Positions 8,530 to 18,232 are shown, counted from the first letter of the stretch. The stretch: 64,000 nt of DNA from Mucilaginibacter sp. (GCA_031292485.1 JARLHA010000007.1:1-64000), one strand, 5' to 3'. Program-made: numbers and translations. Notes: a model not told the origin generated them from the letters alone.

Positions 8530-10527
8530 ATGAAATTAAAATTTATCAGCCTTGGAGTTATCCTGTTTGTCGCAATTTCTGCCAACGCCCAGCGAAGAAG
8601 ACGTGCACCAAACCCGAATGATACAATTACATCGAACTATGAGCCATCAGCCTTATTTTCGCCTCAGTTCTATACTGAAAAAGGGAATGAGTTCCATTCA
8701 GCAAATGGTGCTCCCGGGCCTAAATATTGGCAAAACCACGTAAATTATACCATTAGTGCAACTTTGGATACGATAGCTAAAACTTTAACCGCTACCGAAA
8801 AGATCCATTACACTAATAGCAGCCCGGATGCACTACCCTATTTATGGGTTCAACTGGATCAGAACACCTATAAAAAGGACGCTCGTTCAAATTTTGCCAC
8901 CGCATTTTCGCCTGCGCCTAACCAGCATACTGATGGTTATGATATTGAATCGGTAACTATAAACCACGGGGATGTATTGCAAAAAGTTGATTATATCATC
9001 AACGACACCCGCATGCAGCTCCGCCTGGCAAAACCAATACAGCCAAATGGCGGCGGCATCGACCTGATCATTCATTACAAATACACCATCCCGGGAAACT
9101 TTGGTGGTAGAAATGACTTTTTCGATACTAAAAATGGCAAAATATACGAAATTGCTCAATGGTTCCCCCGGATGTGCGTTTATGATGATAGCCGGGGCTG
9201 GGATACCCTGCCATTTTTAGGCGCCGGCGAATTTTATCTGGAATATGGTGACATTGACTATAGCATTACCGTACCTTCGGATATGATCGTTGCCGGTTCA
9301 GGCGAATTACTTAATCCGGGAGAAGTCCTTACCGCAAAACAAATTGCCCGGCTGAATGAAGCGTGCAACAGTGATAAAACTGTCATGATCCGCGATGCAG
9401 AAGAGGTTACCCAACCGTCTTCACGTCCAAAACATAACGGCACGTTAACCTGGCACTTTAAAATGACAAACACCCGCGACGTAGCTTTAGGTGCTTCAAA
9501 AGCCTATATATGGGATGCTGCCAGGGTTAATTTGCCTGGTGGAAAAAAGTCGCTGGCGATGTCGGTTTACCCGGTTGAAAGCGCAGGCAATGATGCATGG
9601 GGAAGGGCTACTGAATACCTCAAAAAATCGATTGAATACTTCTCCGAAAAGTGGTTTGTTTATCCCTACCCGGTTGCAGTTAACGAAGCAGGGATAGCCG
9701 GCGGCATGGAGTACCCGGGAATTGTATTTGACGGCATTGGCGATAAAGGCGGCGAATTATATTGGGTTACCGCACATGAAATTGGCCATAACTGGTTCCC
9801 GATGATCGTAGGCAGTGATGAACGCCGTTTTGCCTGGATGGACGAAGGCTTTAACACGTTTATTGATATTTACGCGGCTGACGAGTTTAACCACGGCGAA
9901 TATGCGCCAAAACGCGACGGCGAATATGCACCCGGAAAGGGCAACCCGGCAGACGAAATAGTCCCAATCATTGCAGATCCAAAGGCTCCGGTGATCATGA
10001 CAGCAGCCGATGCCATTTCGGAGAGATACCGTCATCCCATCGCTTACTTCAAGCCTGCCTTTGGCCTGGTTCTGCTTCGCGAACAAATCCTGGGTAAGGA
10101 TCGTTTTGATTACGCATTCAAAAGCTACATCAGCAATTGGGCATTCAAACACCCGCAGCCTGACGATTTTTTCAGGTCGATAGAAAACGGAGCAGGTGAA
10201 GATCTGGGATGGTTTTGGAAAGGCTGGTTTTACAATAACTATTCGCTTGATCTTGCCCTTGTAAATGCCAAATATGTAAATAACGATCCGAAACAAGGGA
10301 TACAGGTAACGGTAGCTAATAAAGACGCTATGGCTATGCCGTTTGCAATAGAAGTAAAATTAAAGGATGGAAGCAAAAAACGCATGCAACTGCCTGTTGA
10401 AACCTGGCAGCAAGATAAAGCTATTACTTTTGTAATCCCTACAACAACAGAAGCAGAAAGTGTTACGGTTGACCCTGACGCGGCGTTGCCGGATATAAAC
10501 AGAAAGAATAATACGATAATATTGTAA
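8530..10527 (+). CDS. Secreted M1-family metallopeptidase
   Basis: 665 aa zinc aminopeptidase-like protein, periplasmic or outer surface. A signal peptide ([16 protein letters not shown]) precedes a ~330-residue beta domain. The zinc motif HEIGHNWFP is at about residues 416-424, with the distal Glu in WMDEGFNTF. The substrate-binding exopeptidase motif GxMEN reads GGMEYPG. A likely promoter, tatattg (8504-8510), lies ~20 bases before the ATG. A paralogue is encoded at 56505-58382 with the same layout. A perfect palindrome starts right after the stop and probably ends the transcript. Confidence 0.88.
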   Translation: MKLKFISLGVILFVAISANAQRRRRAPNPNDTITSNYEPSALFSPQFYTEKGNEFHSANGAPGPKYWQNHVNYTISATLDTIAKTLTATEKIHYTNSSPDALPYLWVQLDQNTYKKDARSNFATAFSPAPNQHTDGYDIESVTINHGDVLQKVDYIINDTRMQLRLAKPIQPNGGGIDLIIHYKYTIPGNFGGRNDFFDTKNGKIYEIAQWFPRMCVYDDSRGWDTLPFLGAGEFYLEYGDIDYSITVPSDMIVAGSGELLNPGEVLTAKQIARLNEACNSDKTVMIRDAEEVTQPSSRPKHNGTLTWHFKMTNTRDVALGASKAYIWDAARVNLPGGKKSLAMSVYPVESAGNDAWGRATEYLKKSIEYFSEKWFVYPYPVAVNEAGIAGGMEYPGIVFDGIGDKGGELYWVTAHEIGHNWFPMIVGSDERRFAWMDEGFNTFIDIYAADEFNHGEYAPKRDGEYAPGKGNPADEIVPIIADPKAPVIMTAADAISERYRHPIAYFKPAFGLVLLREQILGKDRFDYAFKSYISNWAFKHPQPDDFFRSIENGAGEDLGWFWKGWFYNNYSLDLALVNAKYVNNDPKQGIQVTVANKDAMAMPFAIEVKLKDGSKKRMQLPVETWQQDKAITFVIPTTTEAESVTVDPDAALPDINRKNNTIIL

Positions 10528-10572
10528 TGTAGGGGCGCAAAATTTTGCGCCCCTACATTTTGCGCCCCTACA
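10528..10572. repeat. Perfect 30-bp palindrome plus half copy between convergent genes
   Basis: Positions 10528-10542 (tgtaggggcgcaaaa) pair exactly with 10543-10557 and then the second arm is repeated at 10558-10572. It lies directly after the M1 peptidase stop and overlaps the last codons of maf, so it can act as a bidirectional terminator for both convergent genes. Confidence 0.75.
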
Positions 10573-11131
10573 ACTTCATCAACTCCCGGTATAATTTTTC
10601 GGTGGGCAATCCAACCACGTTGGTATAAGAGCCGTTTATTCGTTCAATACCTATCAACCCGATACGCTCCTGGATACCGTAGGAGCCGGCCTTATCAAAA
10701 GGCTTGTACCGTTGCACATAGCAACCTATTTCCTCATCCGAAAGTTCGCCAAAAAACACTTCAGAAACATCATAAAAACTGTGATACCGGTGTTTATAGA
10801 GCAAGCATACACCGGTTATCACCTGGTGCATCCTGCCTGACAAGGTTTGCAGCATTTCAATAGCATGGGCCTCGTTTTCAGGCTTACCCAGTATTGTGTT
10901 GTTTACGCAAACGATGGTGTCAGCTGTTAAAACAATCTCGTCGGTTACAGTTTCGTCAAAGGCTTTTGCTTTTTTTTCAGCAATATAAACAGCTATTTCT
11001 TCCGGGGTTAATTCTTCAGGATAGGATTCATCCACTTCCTTTAACACTACACGGAATTCAATATCCATCAGCGTTAATAACTCCTGCCGGCGTGGTGATT
11101 TTGATGCGAGAATTATTTTTGGTTGGTTCAT
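10568..11131 (-). CDS. maf: Maf family nucleotide pyrophosphatase
   Basis: Cytoplasmic house-cleaning enzyme that hydrolyses non-canonical or excess nucleoside triphosphates (dTTP/UTP type in the YhdE subgroup). The N-terminus IILASKSPRRQELL is the phosphate-binding Maf signature, and LTADTIV carries the conserved Asp. Length is normal (187 aa). I place the start at MNQPKI because the extra upstream codons lie inside a word repeat (catggttgatag). It is the last gene of a minus-strand run with kdsC and the DUF2520 gene, an order often kept in Bacteroidota. Confidence 0.88.
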   Translation of the reverse strand: MNQPKIILASKSPRRQELLTLMDIEFRVVLKEVDESYPEELTPEEIAVYIAEKKAKAFDETVTDEIVLTADTIVCVNNTILGKPENEAHAIEMLQTLSGRMHQVITGVCLLYKHRYHSFYDVSEVFFGELSDEEIGCYVQRYKPFDKAGSYGIQERIGLIGIERINGSYTNVVGLPTEKLYRELMKL

Positions 11132-11227
11132 GGTTGATAGTTCATGGTTCATAGTAGAAGTTTTGTTCCTGTTGTTATCTCGAAGCGATTGGTTCCGGCC
11201 ATGAACTATGAACCATCAACCATCAAC
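11129..11227. repeat. Inverted word repeat (ATGAACCATCAACCATCAAC)
   Basis: The word and its inverse occur at 11129-11152 and 11203-11227, forming an imperfect long hairpin across the maf-kdsC gap and touching the maf start. Confidence 0.65.
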
Positions 11228-11233
11228 TTCTCT

Positions 11234-11755
11234 CTACCAGCTATAGGCCTCTTCGTTCATCCATTTGCCCTGTATTTTCAATACCTTTTCAATAATATCA
11301 CGGGCGCAGCCCCTGCCACCGGGTAATGGTGAAATATATTTGCTGATCGCTTTTATTTCCTCGGCCGCATCAGCCGGACAAACGGGTAATCCTGCAAGTT
11401 TCATCGCTTCCAGGTCAGGGATGTCATCACCCATATAAATCACTTTTTCGGCGCTCAGATGTTTTTCTTCGAGGTAAAGTTTTATTTTTTCAACTTTGGT
11501 ATGGATCCCCATATAAACATCCTTAACGCCAAGGCTATTTAGCCGGTAAACCGCGCTTTTTGACCTGCTGCCCGAAACGGTGCAAACGTTATAACCACAT
11601 TTTACCGCTAACTGCAGGGCATAACCATCCTTAATATTGAAAGCCCGGCTTTGTATCCCATCTTCTGTCACAAATACAGAACCGTCGGTCAATACGCCGT
11701 CGACATCAAAAATAAAGGTGGTTATATCTTTTAATTTATGTAAGAATGATTCCAT
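11234..11755 (-). CDS. kdsC: KdsC-type 3-deoxy-D-manno-octulosonate-8-phosphate phosphatase
   Basis: 173 aa HAD phosphatase without cap domain, of the YrbI/KdsC group, which removes phosphate from KDO-8-phosphate in lipopolysaccharide core synthesis. Motif I FDVDGVLTDG lies at about residues 14-23, motif II is the Ser in TVSGSRS, and motif III the Lys and Asp in YMGDDIPD. Start placed at MESFLHK (11755); a GTG 15 bases upstream lies in a repeat word. KDO synthase and the isomerase are not in the window. Confidence 0.85.
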   Translation of the reverse strand: MESFLHKLKDITTFIFDVDGVLTDGSVFVTEDGIQSRAFNIKDGYALQLAVKCGYNVCTVSGSRSKSAVYRLNSLGVKDVYMGIHTKVEKIKLYLEEKHLSAEKVIYMGDDIPDLEAMKLAGLPVCPADAAEEIKAISKYISPLPGGRGCARDIIEKVLKIQGKWMNEEAYSW

Positions 11756-11758
11756 ATT

Positions 11759-11798
11759 TTGTGATTTCACGGATTATTGTATGATTTCACCGATTGTA
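11759..11798. repeat. Word repeat GATTTCACCGATT
   Basis: Two close copies of gatttcacggatt/gatttcaccgatt just upstream of kdsC. Read in reverse it is the same word as the array at 12271-12330 (aatcggtgtaatc), so the two arrays face each other around the small-protein and iscX genes. Confidence 0.6.
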
Positions 11799-11822
11799 AA
11801 TTGCGATAAGAGATAACTTGAT

Positions 11823-11987
11823 CTATGAATTAAGCTTCTGCATTATTTGTTCATACGACACCTTTTCAGTGGCATCTGCTTCCAGCATTAACTTCAACAA
11901 ACCACGGTCCTCAACTCGGTTTTTGTTGATCATGTTTAAGAAATTCGCTGCTTTCTCAACAAGAGTGATCAAATAACTAAACTTCAT
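11823..11987 (-). CDS. Hypothetical small protein, 54 aa
   Basis: Not recognised. From MKFSYLITL it is a charged, probably helical peptide with an amphipathic C-terminal half (EADATEKVSYEQIMQKLNS). It lies 37 bases downstream of iscX on the same strand. The start is set at the ATG at 11987 because the codons before it read through a word-like repeat (gttggtagttgttag). It could be a real conserved small protein of this operon or a chance frame. Confidence 0.45.
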   Translation of the reverse strand: MKFSYLITLVEKAANFLNMINKNRVEDRGLLKLMLEADATEKVSYEQIMQKLNS

Positions 11988-12024
11988 ATACTGCCTACTG
12001 CAAACTAACAACTACCAACTGAAC

Positions 12025-12267
12025 CTACTGGTTATCCCGCCATTCATAAACCCAGGCCGACTGGATCTGCTCCAAATGCCCTTCGTTTGATTCTTCGCGG
12101 GTTCCGGCAAAATTTGGGAGCGACAGTATCCACTCCAGCAAATCGGTAAAACGGACACGGTATATTTTCGATTCATCAAAATCATCGCCAAACTTTTCAT
12201 AAAGTTCAATGGCTATATCTTCATGATCTTTCCAGTGTATGGGCAGGGTAAATTTATTTTCTGTCAT
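12025..12267 (-). CDS. iscX: IscX-like Fe-S assembly protein
   Basis: 80 aa. The pattern HWKDHEDIAIELYEKF, then VRFTDLLEWILSLPNF, then SNEGHLEQIQSAWVYEW fits IscX (YfhJ), a small acidic protein that binds cysteine desulfurase IscS and iron and tunes cluster assembly. The ferredoxin gene lies 70 bases upstream on the same strand, as in isc operons, yet iscS, iscU, hscA and hscB are absent here. The separating gap holds an AATCGGTGTAATC word array. Confidence 0.8.
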   Translation of the reverse strand: MTENKFTLPIHWKDHEDIAIELYEKFGDDFDESKIYRVRFTDLLEWILSLPNFAGTREESNEGHLEQIQSAWVYEWRDNQ

Positions 12268-12270
12268 TTC

Positions 12271-12330
12271 AAATCGGTGTAATCTTGTTTAATCGGTGTA
12301 ATCACCAATAAAAATCGGTGCAATCCCTTA
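12271..12330. repeat. Word array AATCGGTGTAATC
   Basis: Three near copies of aatcggtgtaatc / aatcggtgcaatc in the ferredoxin-iscX gap. Confidence 0.65.
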
Positions 12331-12337
12331 ATAATAA

Positions 12338-12670
12338 TTAATGGCCTAAAAAATTCGATTGGTCTGGCAAAGTTACTTCTATATCGCCGTCCTGGATGAC
12401 GCATTGGCAACCTAAACGTGAGTTAATGCGCGGATTAACCGCCCTGTCGATAAAATCTTCTTCTTTATCCGATATTTCCTGGATGTTATCCATACCCTTG
12501 TTTACGTAAACCTGGCAGGTGCTGCAACCACATACGCCACCGCAATTGTGTTGTAATTCGATGCCGTTCTCCAGGCAAACGTCTAATACCGACTCACCTT
12601 CGGCAATCGGGATCTCAACACTTTCCAACCCTTTTGCCTCAAAATTAATCTTTACTTTAAAAATGTTCAT
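12338..12670 (-). CDS. fdx: [2Fe-2S] ferredoxin, adrenodoxin/ISC type
   Basis: 110 aa electron carrier. Cluster ligands are in NCGGVCGCSTC (Cys-x5-Cys-x2-Cys) with the fourth Cys in RLGCQC, the ISC-ferredoxin arrangement. The start is set at MNIFKVKINF (12670), 19 bases after the DUF2520 stop; longer forms overlap that gene. It probably donates electrons during Fe-S cluster building, together with the neighbouring IscX. Confidence 0.87.
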   Translation of the reverse strand: MNIFKVKINFEAKGLESVEIPIAEGESVLDVCLENGIELQHNCGGVCGCSTCQVYVNKGMDNIQEISDKEEDFIDRAVNPRINSRLGCQCVIQDGDIEVTLPDQSNFLGH

Positions 12671-12689
12671 TTCAGCAAAAGTAATAAAA

Positions 12690-13472
12690 TTACTTACGTT
12701 CAATGTCCCCTTTAGCGTTTTTGATAATCCCCTGACTTAACAGCTCATAAATCATTTTTAAACCCGGTTCATCCTGAAGCATTTGTAAATGCATGTCCAT
12801 TGTGTTTTGGTCATTGCGTGCCGCAGGGCCCGTTTGCACATCAAGGGGCAAATTACCCTGAACTTTTTGAGCCGTTTCTAAAATCAGCGGTCTGATCAAT
12901 TCAAAATCGATGTTTTGCCTGGCCAAAAGCTGCCGGGATACTTCGTACAAATAGTTTGGGAAATTACAGGCAAAAACAGCTGCCAGGTGCAATATTTTGC
13001 GTTGCGCCGAATCTATCCGGTAAACTTTATTACTGATGGTATGGGCGAGTTGCTCCAATTCACACGTTATTTGCTCATTGGCGCCCTCAATACATAAAGG
13101 CACATTTAAAAAATCAACCTCCTTGTTTTTGCTTAATGTTTGCAGCAGGTAAAAAACACCTGAATTTGGTATGATGGATGACAACACAGATAAAGCTGTG
13201 GCACCGGAGGTATGGACAGTTAGTTTTTGGTATTGCGCCAAAGATTGCGCCATCGACATAATGGCGTCATCCTTTACAGCGATCAGAAACAGATCAGTTT
13301 CAGGGTCAATGTCCTGTAAGCCATCAATAGCTTCAGCCTTTACATGGTAGGCCAGCAATGCAGCGTTTTGCATATCCCTGCTATAAACCTGAACGATACG
13401 ATGCCCTGCGTTTTTTAAAGCCGCCGCCAGGTGGGTAGCTACATTTCCGGAGCCAATAATGGTTATGCGCAT
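12690..13472 (-). CDS. Rossmann-like / DUF2520 NAD(P)-binding protein
   Basis: 260 aa. The N-terminal dinucleotide fold is marked by ITIIGSGNVATHLA (GxGxxA) and the helical C-terminal half is DUF2520, giving the overall shape of a ProC-like dehydrogenase. Substrate unknown. It heads the minus-strand run with ferredoxin, iscX, kdsC and maf; in many Bacteroidota a DUF2520 gene stands next to kdsC and maf. The ATG at 13472 is 89 bases from the divergent hydrolase start. Confidence 0.8.
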   Translation of the reverse strand: MRITIIGSGNVATHLAAALKNAGHRIVQVYSRDMQNAALLAYHVKAEAIDGLQDIDPETDLFLIAVKDDAIMSMAQSLAQYQKLTVHTSGATALSVLSSIIPNSGVFYLLQTLSKNKEVDFLNVPLCIEGANEQITCELEQLAHTISNKVYRIDSAQRKILHLAAVFACNFPNYLYEVSRQLLARQNIDFELIRPLILETAQKVQGNLPLDVQTGPAARNDQNTMDMHLQMLQDEPGLKMIYELLSQGIIKNAKGDIERK

Positions 13473-13561
13473 ATCATCAATTAAAATTTACTGAAATATA
13501 ACCTGAATATTTCCGCTAAATTAGTCAACGGAAATCTTTTGTCTCAATTTATATTCCTTAT

Positions 13562-14482
13562 ATGAAAACATTCAGACTCATTGCCAGCACCGTTTTATTT
13601 CTGGCCCTGGTTACCGGCATTTTTGCAACCGTTTTGTATTTCAAGGGCAATATGGAAAAAAAAGAGCTCACTGATAATGACAGAAAAGGAACTTCCGGCC
13701 AATACATTAAACTTAGCCTGGGGATAACACATTATGAACTGGATGGCCCTGATACCGGGAAAGTAGTGATACTGGTACACGGTTTTAGCGTGCCTTACTA
13801 CATATGGGACGGTACTTACCAATATTTAGTGAAGCAAGGTTTCAGGGTATTACGTTATGATATGTATGGAAGAGGTTACTCTGACCGCCCGGATGTAATT
13901 TATAACGAGGAACTCTACGAAACCCAGTTAGCCGACCTGATTAAACAATTGCATCTAAAAACCCCTGTTAACCTGGCGGGCGTTTCATTTGGAGGCGGCG
14001 TAGTCACCAATTTCACCTGTAAACATCCCGATCTGGTTAACAAAGTGATACTGATTGACCCCGTATATCCTTTCGCGGCACCGTCAGCGCCTGAGTTTTA
14101 TACGCTGTTTAACGAAGCAACGCACGGAGACGACAGGGCAAACAGCCAGCTGAGTGATTTTAAATATCCTGAAAAACACCCGGATTGGGTGAGCAAATAC
14201 CGGATACAAATGCAATACAAAGGTTTCAGAAACGCGATCGTTTCAACAAGGTATAACTATAATTACAATGGCAGGCAAAGTTACACCGGCCTGAATAATA
14301 CACATAAACCCGTATTGCTGATTTGGGGGATGGATGACCATACTGTACCTTTTCAATATAGTGATTCTGTGCGTAGCGTGCTAAAAACTGACTTCTTCCC
14401 GATAGATGATGCTGCACATTTGCCGCATATTGAACAGGCGGACAAAGTAAATGCAAAGATTTTGGAGTTTTTGAAACAATAG
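13562..14482 (+). CDS. Membrane-anchored or secreted alpha/beta hydrolase
   Basis: 306 aa. An N-terminal hydrophobic segment (residues 5-26) acts as signal anchor. The hydrolase fold shows VHGFS (oxyanion hole, ~72), YDMYGRGYSDRP, and the nucleophile elbow GVSFGG with Ser142. The acid is probably Asp in WGMDDHTVP and the base His in DAAHLPH. It resembles ester- or lactone-cleaving hydrolases; substrate unknown. It is divergent from the DUF2520 operon and convergent with the PhyH gene. Confidence 0.82.
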   Translation: MKTFRLIASTVLFLALVTGIFATVLYFKGNMEKKELTDNDRKGTSGQYIKLSLGITHYELDGPDTGKVVILVHGFSVPYYIWDGTYQYLVKQGFRVLRYDMYGRGYSDRPDVIYNEELYETQLADLIKQLHLKTPVNLAGVSFGGGVVTNFTCKHPDLVNKVILIDPVYPFAAPSAPEFYTLFNEATHGDDRANSQLSDFKYPEKHPDWVSKYRIQMQYKGFRNAIVSTRYNYNYNGRQSYTGLNNTHKPVLLIWGMDDHTVPFQYSDSVRSVLKTDFFPIDDAAHLPHIEQADKVNAKILEFLKQ

Positions 14483-14492
14483 TCAAAAAACT
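14466..14492. terminator. Bidirectional hairpin between convergent genes
   Basis: agtttttga pairs with tcaaaaaact around an 8-base loop. The stem spans the stop codons of both the hydrolase and PhyH genes, and each side gives a U run on its own strand. Confidence 0.5.
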
Positions 14493-15210
14493 AAAATATT
14501 GCTTTCTCAACCCAGTGTATTTCGGGCGCTAACTTCGCCCTGCTAAACTCTATATGTATCACCCGCCGGCCTTTACTTGATGTAGTCCGATCAGACGCGT
14601 GCATTAAAAGAGGACGCATGATCATAACCCCTCCGCTCTTCACATTGCAGGTCATCTCCCTCTCCGAACTCCAGTCAATGTTTTCCGCCCGATAGATTCC
14701 TTTAAGATGAGAACCCGGGATAACCTTTAGCGCTCCATTATTTCCATCTGTTTCATCTATATGGATTCGGATGGTGAAAATCTCTTTTAATATTTCAATC
14801 GGAGGCTGAACGGAAAATTGATCTTGTTTAACTGTCCACGAGCTATAACCTGGGATTTCCACCTTTTCATCTACAGAAATGGTTAAATCCTGGTGCCAGA
14901 CAACAAACCAATTAGACTTTTCTGGCTTATCAAAATAAATGGATTTTACTATAAAATAGCCATCCCCAAATAATGCCTCAACTATCGACTTTAATTTTTG
15001 ATTAAAGACCAATGGTTTAACTTCAGGGAGCTCTTTTAAAAACTGCCGGATAGCGAACAGGTCGGCTGTTTGGCGGAAAGTTTTTTTAGATCGATCAGCC
15101 CTATTGATTATGGATTCGATATTCACAATTTCATCGGAAGTATAAATATCTTCAAAAACAATAAAGCCGTTATCCGCTATTTGTTGCCTTTGATCTATTA
15201 AACCGTCCAT
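14491..15210 (-). CDS. Phytanoyl-CoA dioxygenase (PhyH) family protein
   Basis: 239 aa Fe(II)/2-oxoglutarate dioxygenase fold. The metal triad is His106 and Asp108 (WHQDL) with distal His204 (MHASDRT), and Arg215/216 probably binds 2-oxoglutarate. Small bacterial PhyH proteins hydroxylate diverse small molecules; the substrate is not known here. It lies 10 bases downstream of ccmF on the same strand, so it may be read with the cytochrome maturation genes, although there is no clear functional link. Confidence 0.82.
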   Translation of the reverse strand: MDGLIDQRQQIADNGFIVFEDIYTSDEIVNIESIINRADRSKKTFRQTADLFAIRQFLKELPEVKPLVFNQKLKSIVEALFGDGYFIVKSIYFDKPEKSNWFVVWHQDLTISVDEKVEIPGYSSWTVKQDQFSVQPPIEILKEIFTIRIHIDETDGNNGALKVIPGSHLKGIYRAENIDWSSEREMTCNVKSGGVMIMRPLLMHASDRTTSSKGRRVIHIEFSRAKLAPEIHWVEKAIF

Positions 15211-15220
15211 CTGGAAATCA

Positions 15221-17707
15221 TCAAACCGCCTTAACTTCCTTATTCCTTCTGAAGATCGAAATCAAAAATCCTAAGATCATGATTAAAGTACCCGCCCATA
15301 AGAAATTGATGTATGGAAAATCAAGCGCACGCATTACTATCCATGGCTTTTTGTTTTCAGGCGTTTGGTAAACTGTGATTTCCACCTTGTTTCTCTCAGG
15401 AATGATCTTCGAGAGGCGAAGTTTTAAGCCAGCGTCTTCAGCCTTCCTGTCAAAATAATAAGCGCCTTTTCCCTTTATCAGGTAAATAGGTTCAGCGGTG
15501 TAGGTCTGGTTGTTGGAAACGATTTGCAATTGCGCTCCAATGGCAATATCGCTATCGGTTAGCGGTATATTTTGGATAGATGTTTCCTTTTTCATAGCCT
15601 TCAGCACGATATACCCTTCGCGGTAACGAATGGTATCACCCACCGCAATTTCATGGGCTACCGGCGGATCATAATTTTTATCATCATTTTCGGCATCGCC
15701 ATGCGCCGCATCTGTTTGGGCATCGGCAGACGCTGTCATCTTAGGCTGTGGCAGCGCTGTAATATGCGTATAAAGGTCGTGCGTTAAATAATGTTTGGTA
15801 TCAGGCGAAGATGTCATACCCATTTGGCCGCCTATCTGTACTTTGGGTTTTAATTCAAAATTTTCAATCAACTTGCCATTTTTGTCATAGCGCCGGTAAT
15901 TAATTTTATAAAAATGATCAGGTTCAACGGTAGAATCACCTAAATAGGTGACCGTATAATCACCCATTTTTACTGGCTGATTTTTATAGATCATTACATT
16001 TTCGCGCGCACTCCCGGAAACCCGCTCATCAGTTGCCGATTGATCAAAACCAGCTACCGGAACGGTGCCGCTATCATTTTTTGAAACAACGCTGCGTGTG
16101 CCTGCAGCAATAAGCGCCCCCACCAGCATCAATGCAAAACCAATATGTGCAACGGCTGATCCGGCAAGTTTAAACTTACCCTTTACCGCATCAATAAATA
16201 CTTTGCCGTTGGCCAGTATGGAATAAATAGACCCAACCATTACCAGCAGAAATACAAATTGCAATTTGTACAAACCGGTAAAATAAACTACAGGTATCGT
16301 AATTAAAACAGCAACAAGCATATATACGCCTGTTACAATAAAAAAACGCATAGCATCTGTCTTTTTATATTTTAGAAACTGGGCAAAGCCGGTTAATATC
16401 GTAATGACCATTGCAAAAGAAGCCTGGACAACGTTATAGTGTGCCACCTGGTCTGACGGTGGTGCCACTTTGGAGTTAAACATCCTGTTCCAAACAGGAA
16501 TAGAGGTTACCAAAATCAAGTGGAAACAAGATAAAGCCAGAAAAACGGAACCAACGAACATCCAGAATTCGCGTGAATAAGTCTCTTCATCTTTTTTGGT
16601 AAACGGCAATTCTTTACGGCGTATTACAAGCAAAAATATCGATAGCGCAAAAAATACCAGCACATAGGAAACCAGGTGCCAGAACATCCCGTTATCAACA
16701 AACGAGTGTACCGAAGTTTCGCCCAATACGCCGCTCCTCGCCAAAAATGACGAGTAAAGCACCATGATGAAACTCATCAGCACCAGGAAAGTAGCTGTAA
16801 AATACGAATGGCCGGTATTTTTAAAAACGATCATTACGTGCAGGCCGCCAACAATTAACAACCATGGAAAAATTGACGCATTCTCCACCGGATCCCATGC
16901 CCAAAAGCCACCGAAGTTTAATGATTCGTAGGCCCATAACGAACCCATGATAACGCCTGTGCCTAAAATCATCCCGCCAAACAATGCGTAGGGAATTGCG
17001 GGTGTGATCCATTCTTTATACCGTTTCTGCCATAAACCGGCAATTGCGTAGGCAAAGGGTACCACAATCGACGCAAGGCCCAGGAACAGCGTTGGCGGAT
17101 GGATCACCATCCAATAGTTTTGCAGCAGGGGATTCATTCCCTGGCCGTCTTTTATAAATGAAAGGTAGTCGGAGCGTGAAAATATAGGCGCCTGTATGGC
17201 ATCCCTCAGCAAAAGGAACGGCGAGCTGCCTATCCTCGCCCCAAAAACATAATAACCCAACAACATCGTCGCCAGCCATACCTGCGAGAAAGCTATAACG
17301 GTCATCACCGGCTTTTCCCACGATTTCGCTTTCCATATCAGGATATTACCTAAAACCGCCTGCCAGAATGTCCAAAGTAAGAATCCGCCCTCCTGCCCGT
17401 TCCAAAAACCTGAAACAATATAATAAACAGGCAATGACCTTGATGTATACGACCAGGCGTAGTGATATTCGAAATAGTGATTATAGATAAGGTAAAAAAG
17501 GCATACGCCTACACCTAAAAGTGAAATGGTATTCAGAAAAAATCCCCACCGGCCCATTTTAAGCCAGGACTTATCCAGTTTATTGGTATTGGTAGTAGCG
17601 AAATAATAACTGATTGCTGATAAAAGCGCGGCGCCGAAAGAAAGGACGACAAAAAACTGGCCCAAATGACCGGGTAACAGGTGTTCGCCCTTGAAAACTT
17701 TATCCAT
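15221..17707 (-). CDS. ccmF: Cytochrome c heme-lyase subunit CcmF
   Basis: 828 aa, many-span membrane protein of the heme handling superfamily. The heme-binding WWD-type loop reads NFGGFWAWDPVENASIFPWL at about residue 250. Outer His residues flank it (MVIHPPTLFLG and later WHLVSYVL). A large periplasmic domain near the C-terminus (residues ~540-780) and a final span follow. CcmF takes heme from holo-CcmE and attaches it to the CxxCH site of apocytochrome c. The gene follows ccmE by 13 bases. Confidence 0.9.
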   Translation of the reverse strand: MDKVFKGEHLLPGHLGQFFVVLSFGAALLSAISYYFATTNTNKLDKSWLKMGRWGFFLNTISLLGVGVCLFYLIYNHYFEYHYAWSYTSRSLPVYYIVSGFWNGQEGGFLLWTFWQAVLGNILIWKAKSWEKPVMTVIAFSQVWLATMLLGYYVFGARIGSSPFLLLRDAIQAPIFSRSDYLSFIKDGQGMNPLLQNYWMVIHPPTLFLGLASIVVPFAYAIAGLWQKRYKEWITPAIPYALFGGMILGTGVIMGSLWAYESLNFGGFWAWDPVENASIFPWLLIVGGLHVMIVFKNTGHSYFTATFLVLMSFIMVLYSSFLARSGVLGETSVHSFVDNGMFWHLVSYVLVFFALSIFLLVIRRKELPFTKKDEETYSREFWMFVGSVFLALSCFHLILVTSIPVWNRMFNSKVAPPSDQVAHYNVVQASFAMVITILTGFAQFLKYKKTDAMRFFIVTGVYMLVAVLITIPVVYFTGLYKLQFVFLLVMVGSIYSILANGKVFIDAVKGKFKLAGSAVAHIGFALMLVGALIAAGTRSVVSKNDSGTVPVAGFDQSATDERVSGSARENVMIYKNQPVKMGDYTVTYLGDSTVEPDHFYKINYRRYDKNGKLIENFELKPKVQIGGQMGMTSSPDTKHYLTHDLYTHITALPQPKMTASADAQTDAAHGDAENDDKNYDPPVAHEIAVGDTIRYREGYIVLKAMKKETSIQNIPLTDSDIAIGAQLQIVSNNQTYTAEPIYLIKGKGAYYFDRKAEDAGLKLRLSKIIPERNKVEITVYQTPENKKPWIVMRALDFPYINFLWAGTLIMILGFLISIFRRNKEVKAV

Positions 17708-17720
17708 TAAAATGATTTAC

Positions 17721-18131
17721 TTATAAACCGGCCGAATTAGCCTTAGCCTCTGTGACATTAACTTTATCCTGGGTATATTTTGAAGGACATTTCATCAGAA
17801 TATGTGACGCATGAAATTCATTGCCTTCCATTTGCCCGGTAAGCACAATTTGTTCCGATTTTTCAAAATCCTGCGGCTCTGTACCCCTGAAAATTACTTT
17901 GCATTCGCCGCCCTTTTTATCCTTTACATAAAAAGTGAAATAATTGGCGTCTTTTGCCGCATCATAATGCAATTCCTTCTGCTTATCCAAAAAGCCTACA
18001 ACGCTCAATTGGCTTTCAGTTTTTTTGGCATCACTAAAGGAACCGTAAGAACTTGAACTTGAATATATACTGATAATCACTGAAATTGCAACAGCAATAA
18101 TCACTAAACCAAAAATCGAACTCTTTTTCAT
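17721..18131 (-). CDS. ccmE: Heme chaperone CcmE, CxxxY variant
   Basis: 136 aa. One N-terminal span (residues 7-24) anchors an OB-fold domain. The heme-attachment site is LMKCPSKY, with Cys115 and Tyr119, in place of the HxxxY of E. coli CcmE. The CxxxY form is known from archaea, some sulfate reducers and Bacteroidota. It carries heme from CcmC to CcmF. The glutamate dehydrogenase gene lies upstream, across a repeat array. Confidence 0.88.
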   Translation of the reverse strand: MKKSSIFGLVIIAVAISVIISIYSSSSSYGSFSDAKKTESQLSVVGFLDKQKELHYDAAKDANYFTFYVKDKKGGECKVIFRGTEPQDFEKSEQIVLTGQMEGNEFHASHILMKCPSKYTQDKVNVTEAKANSAGL

Positions 18132-18232
18132 CTGCGGTAATAACTAGTATTTAGAATTACAAAAATACGAAACGTAAAGTTAATAATGTTTATTACAACA
18201 AGATAATATTATTTAGAATCATTATTGATGAT

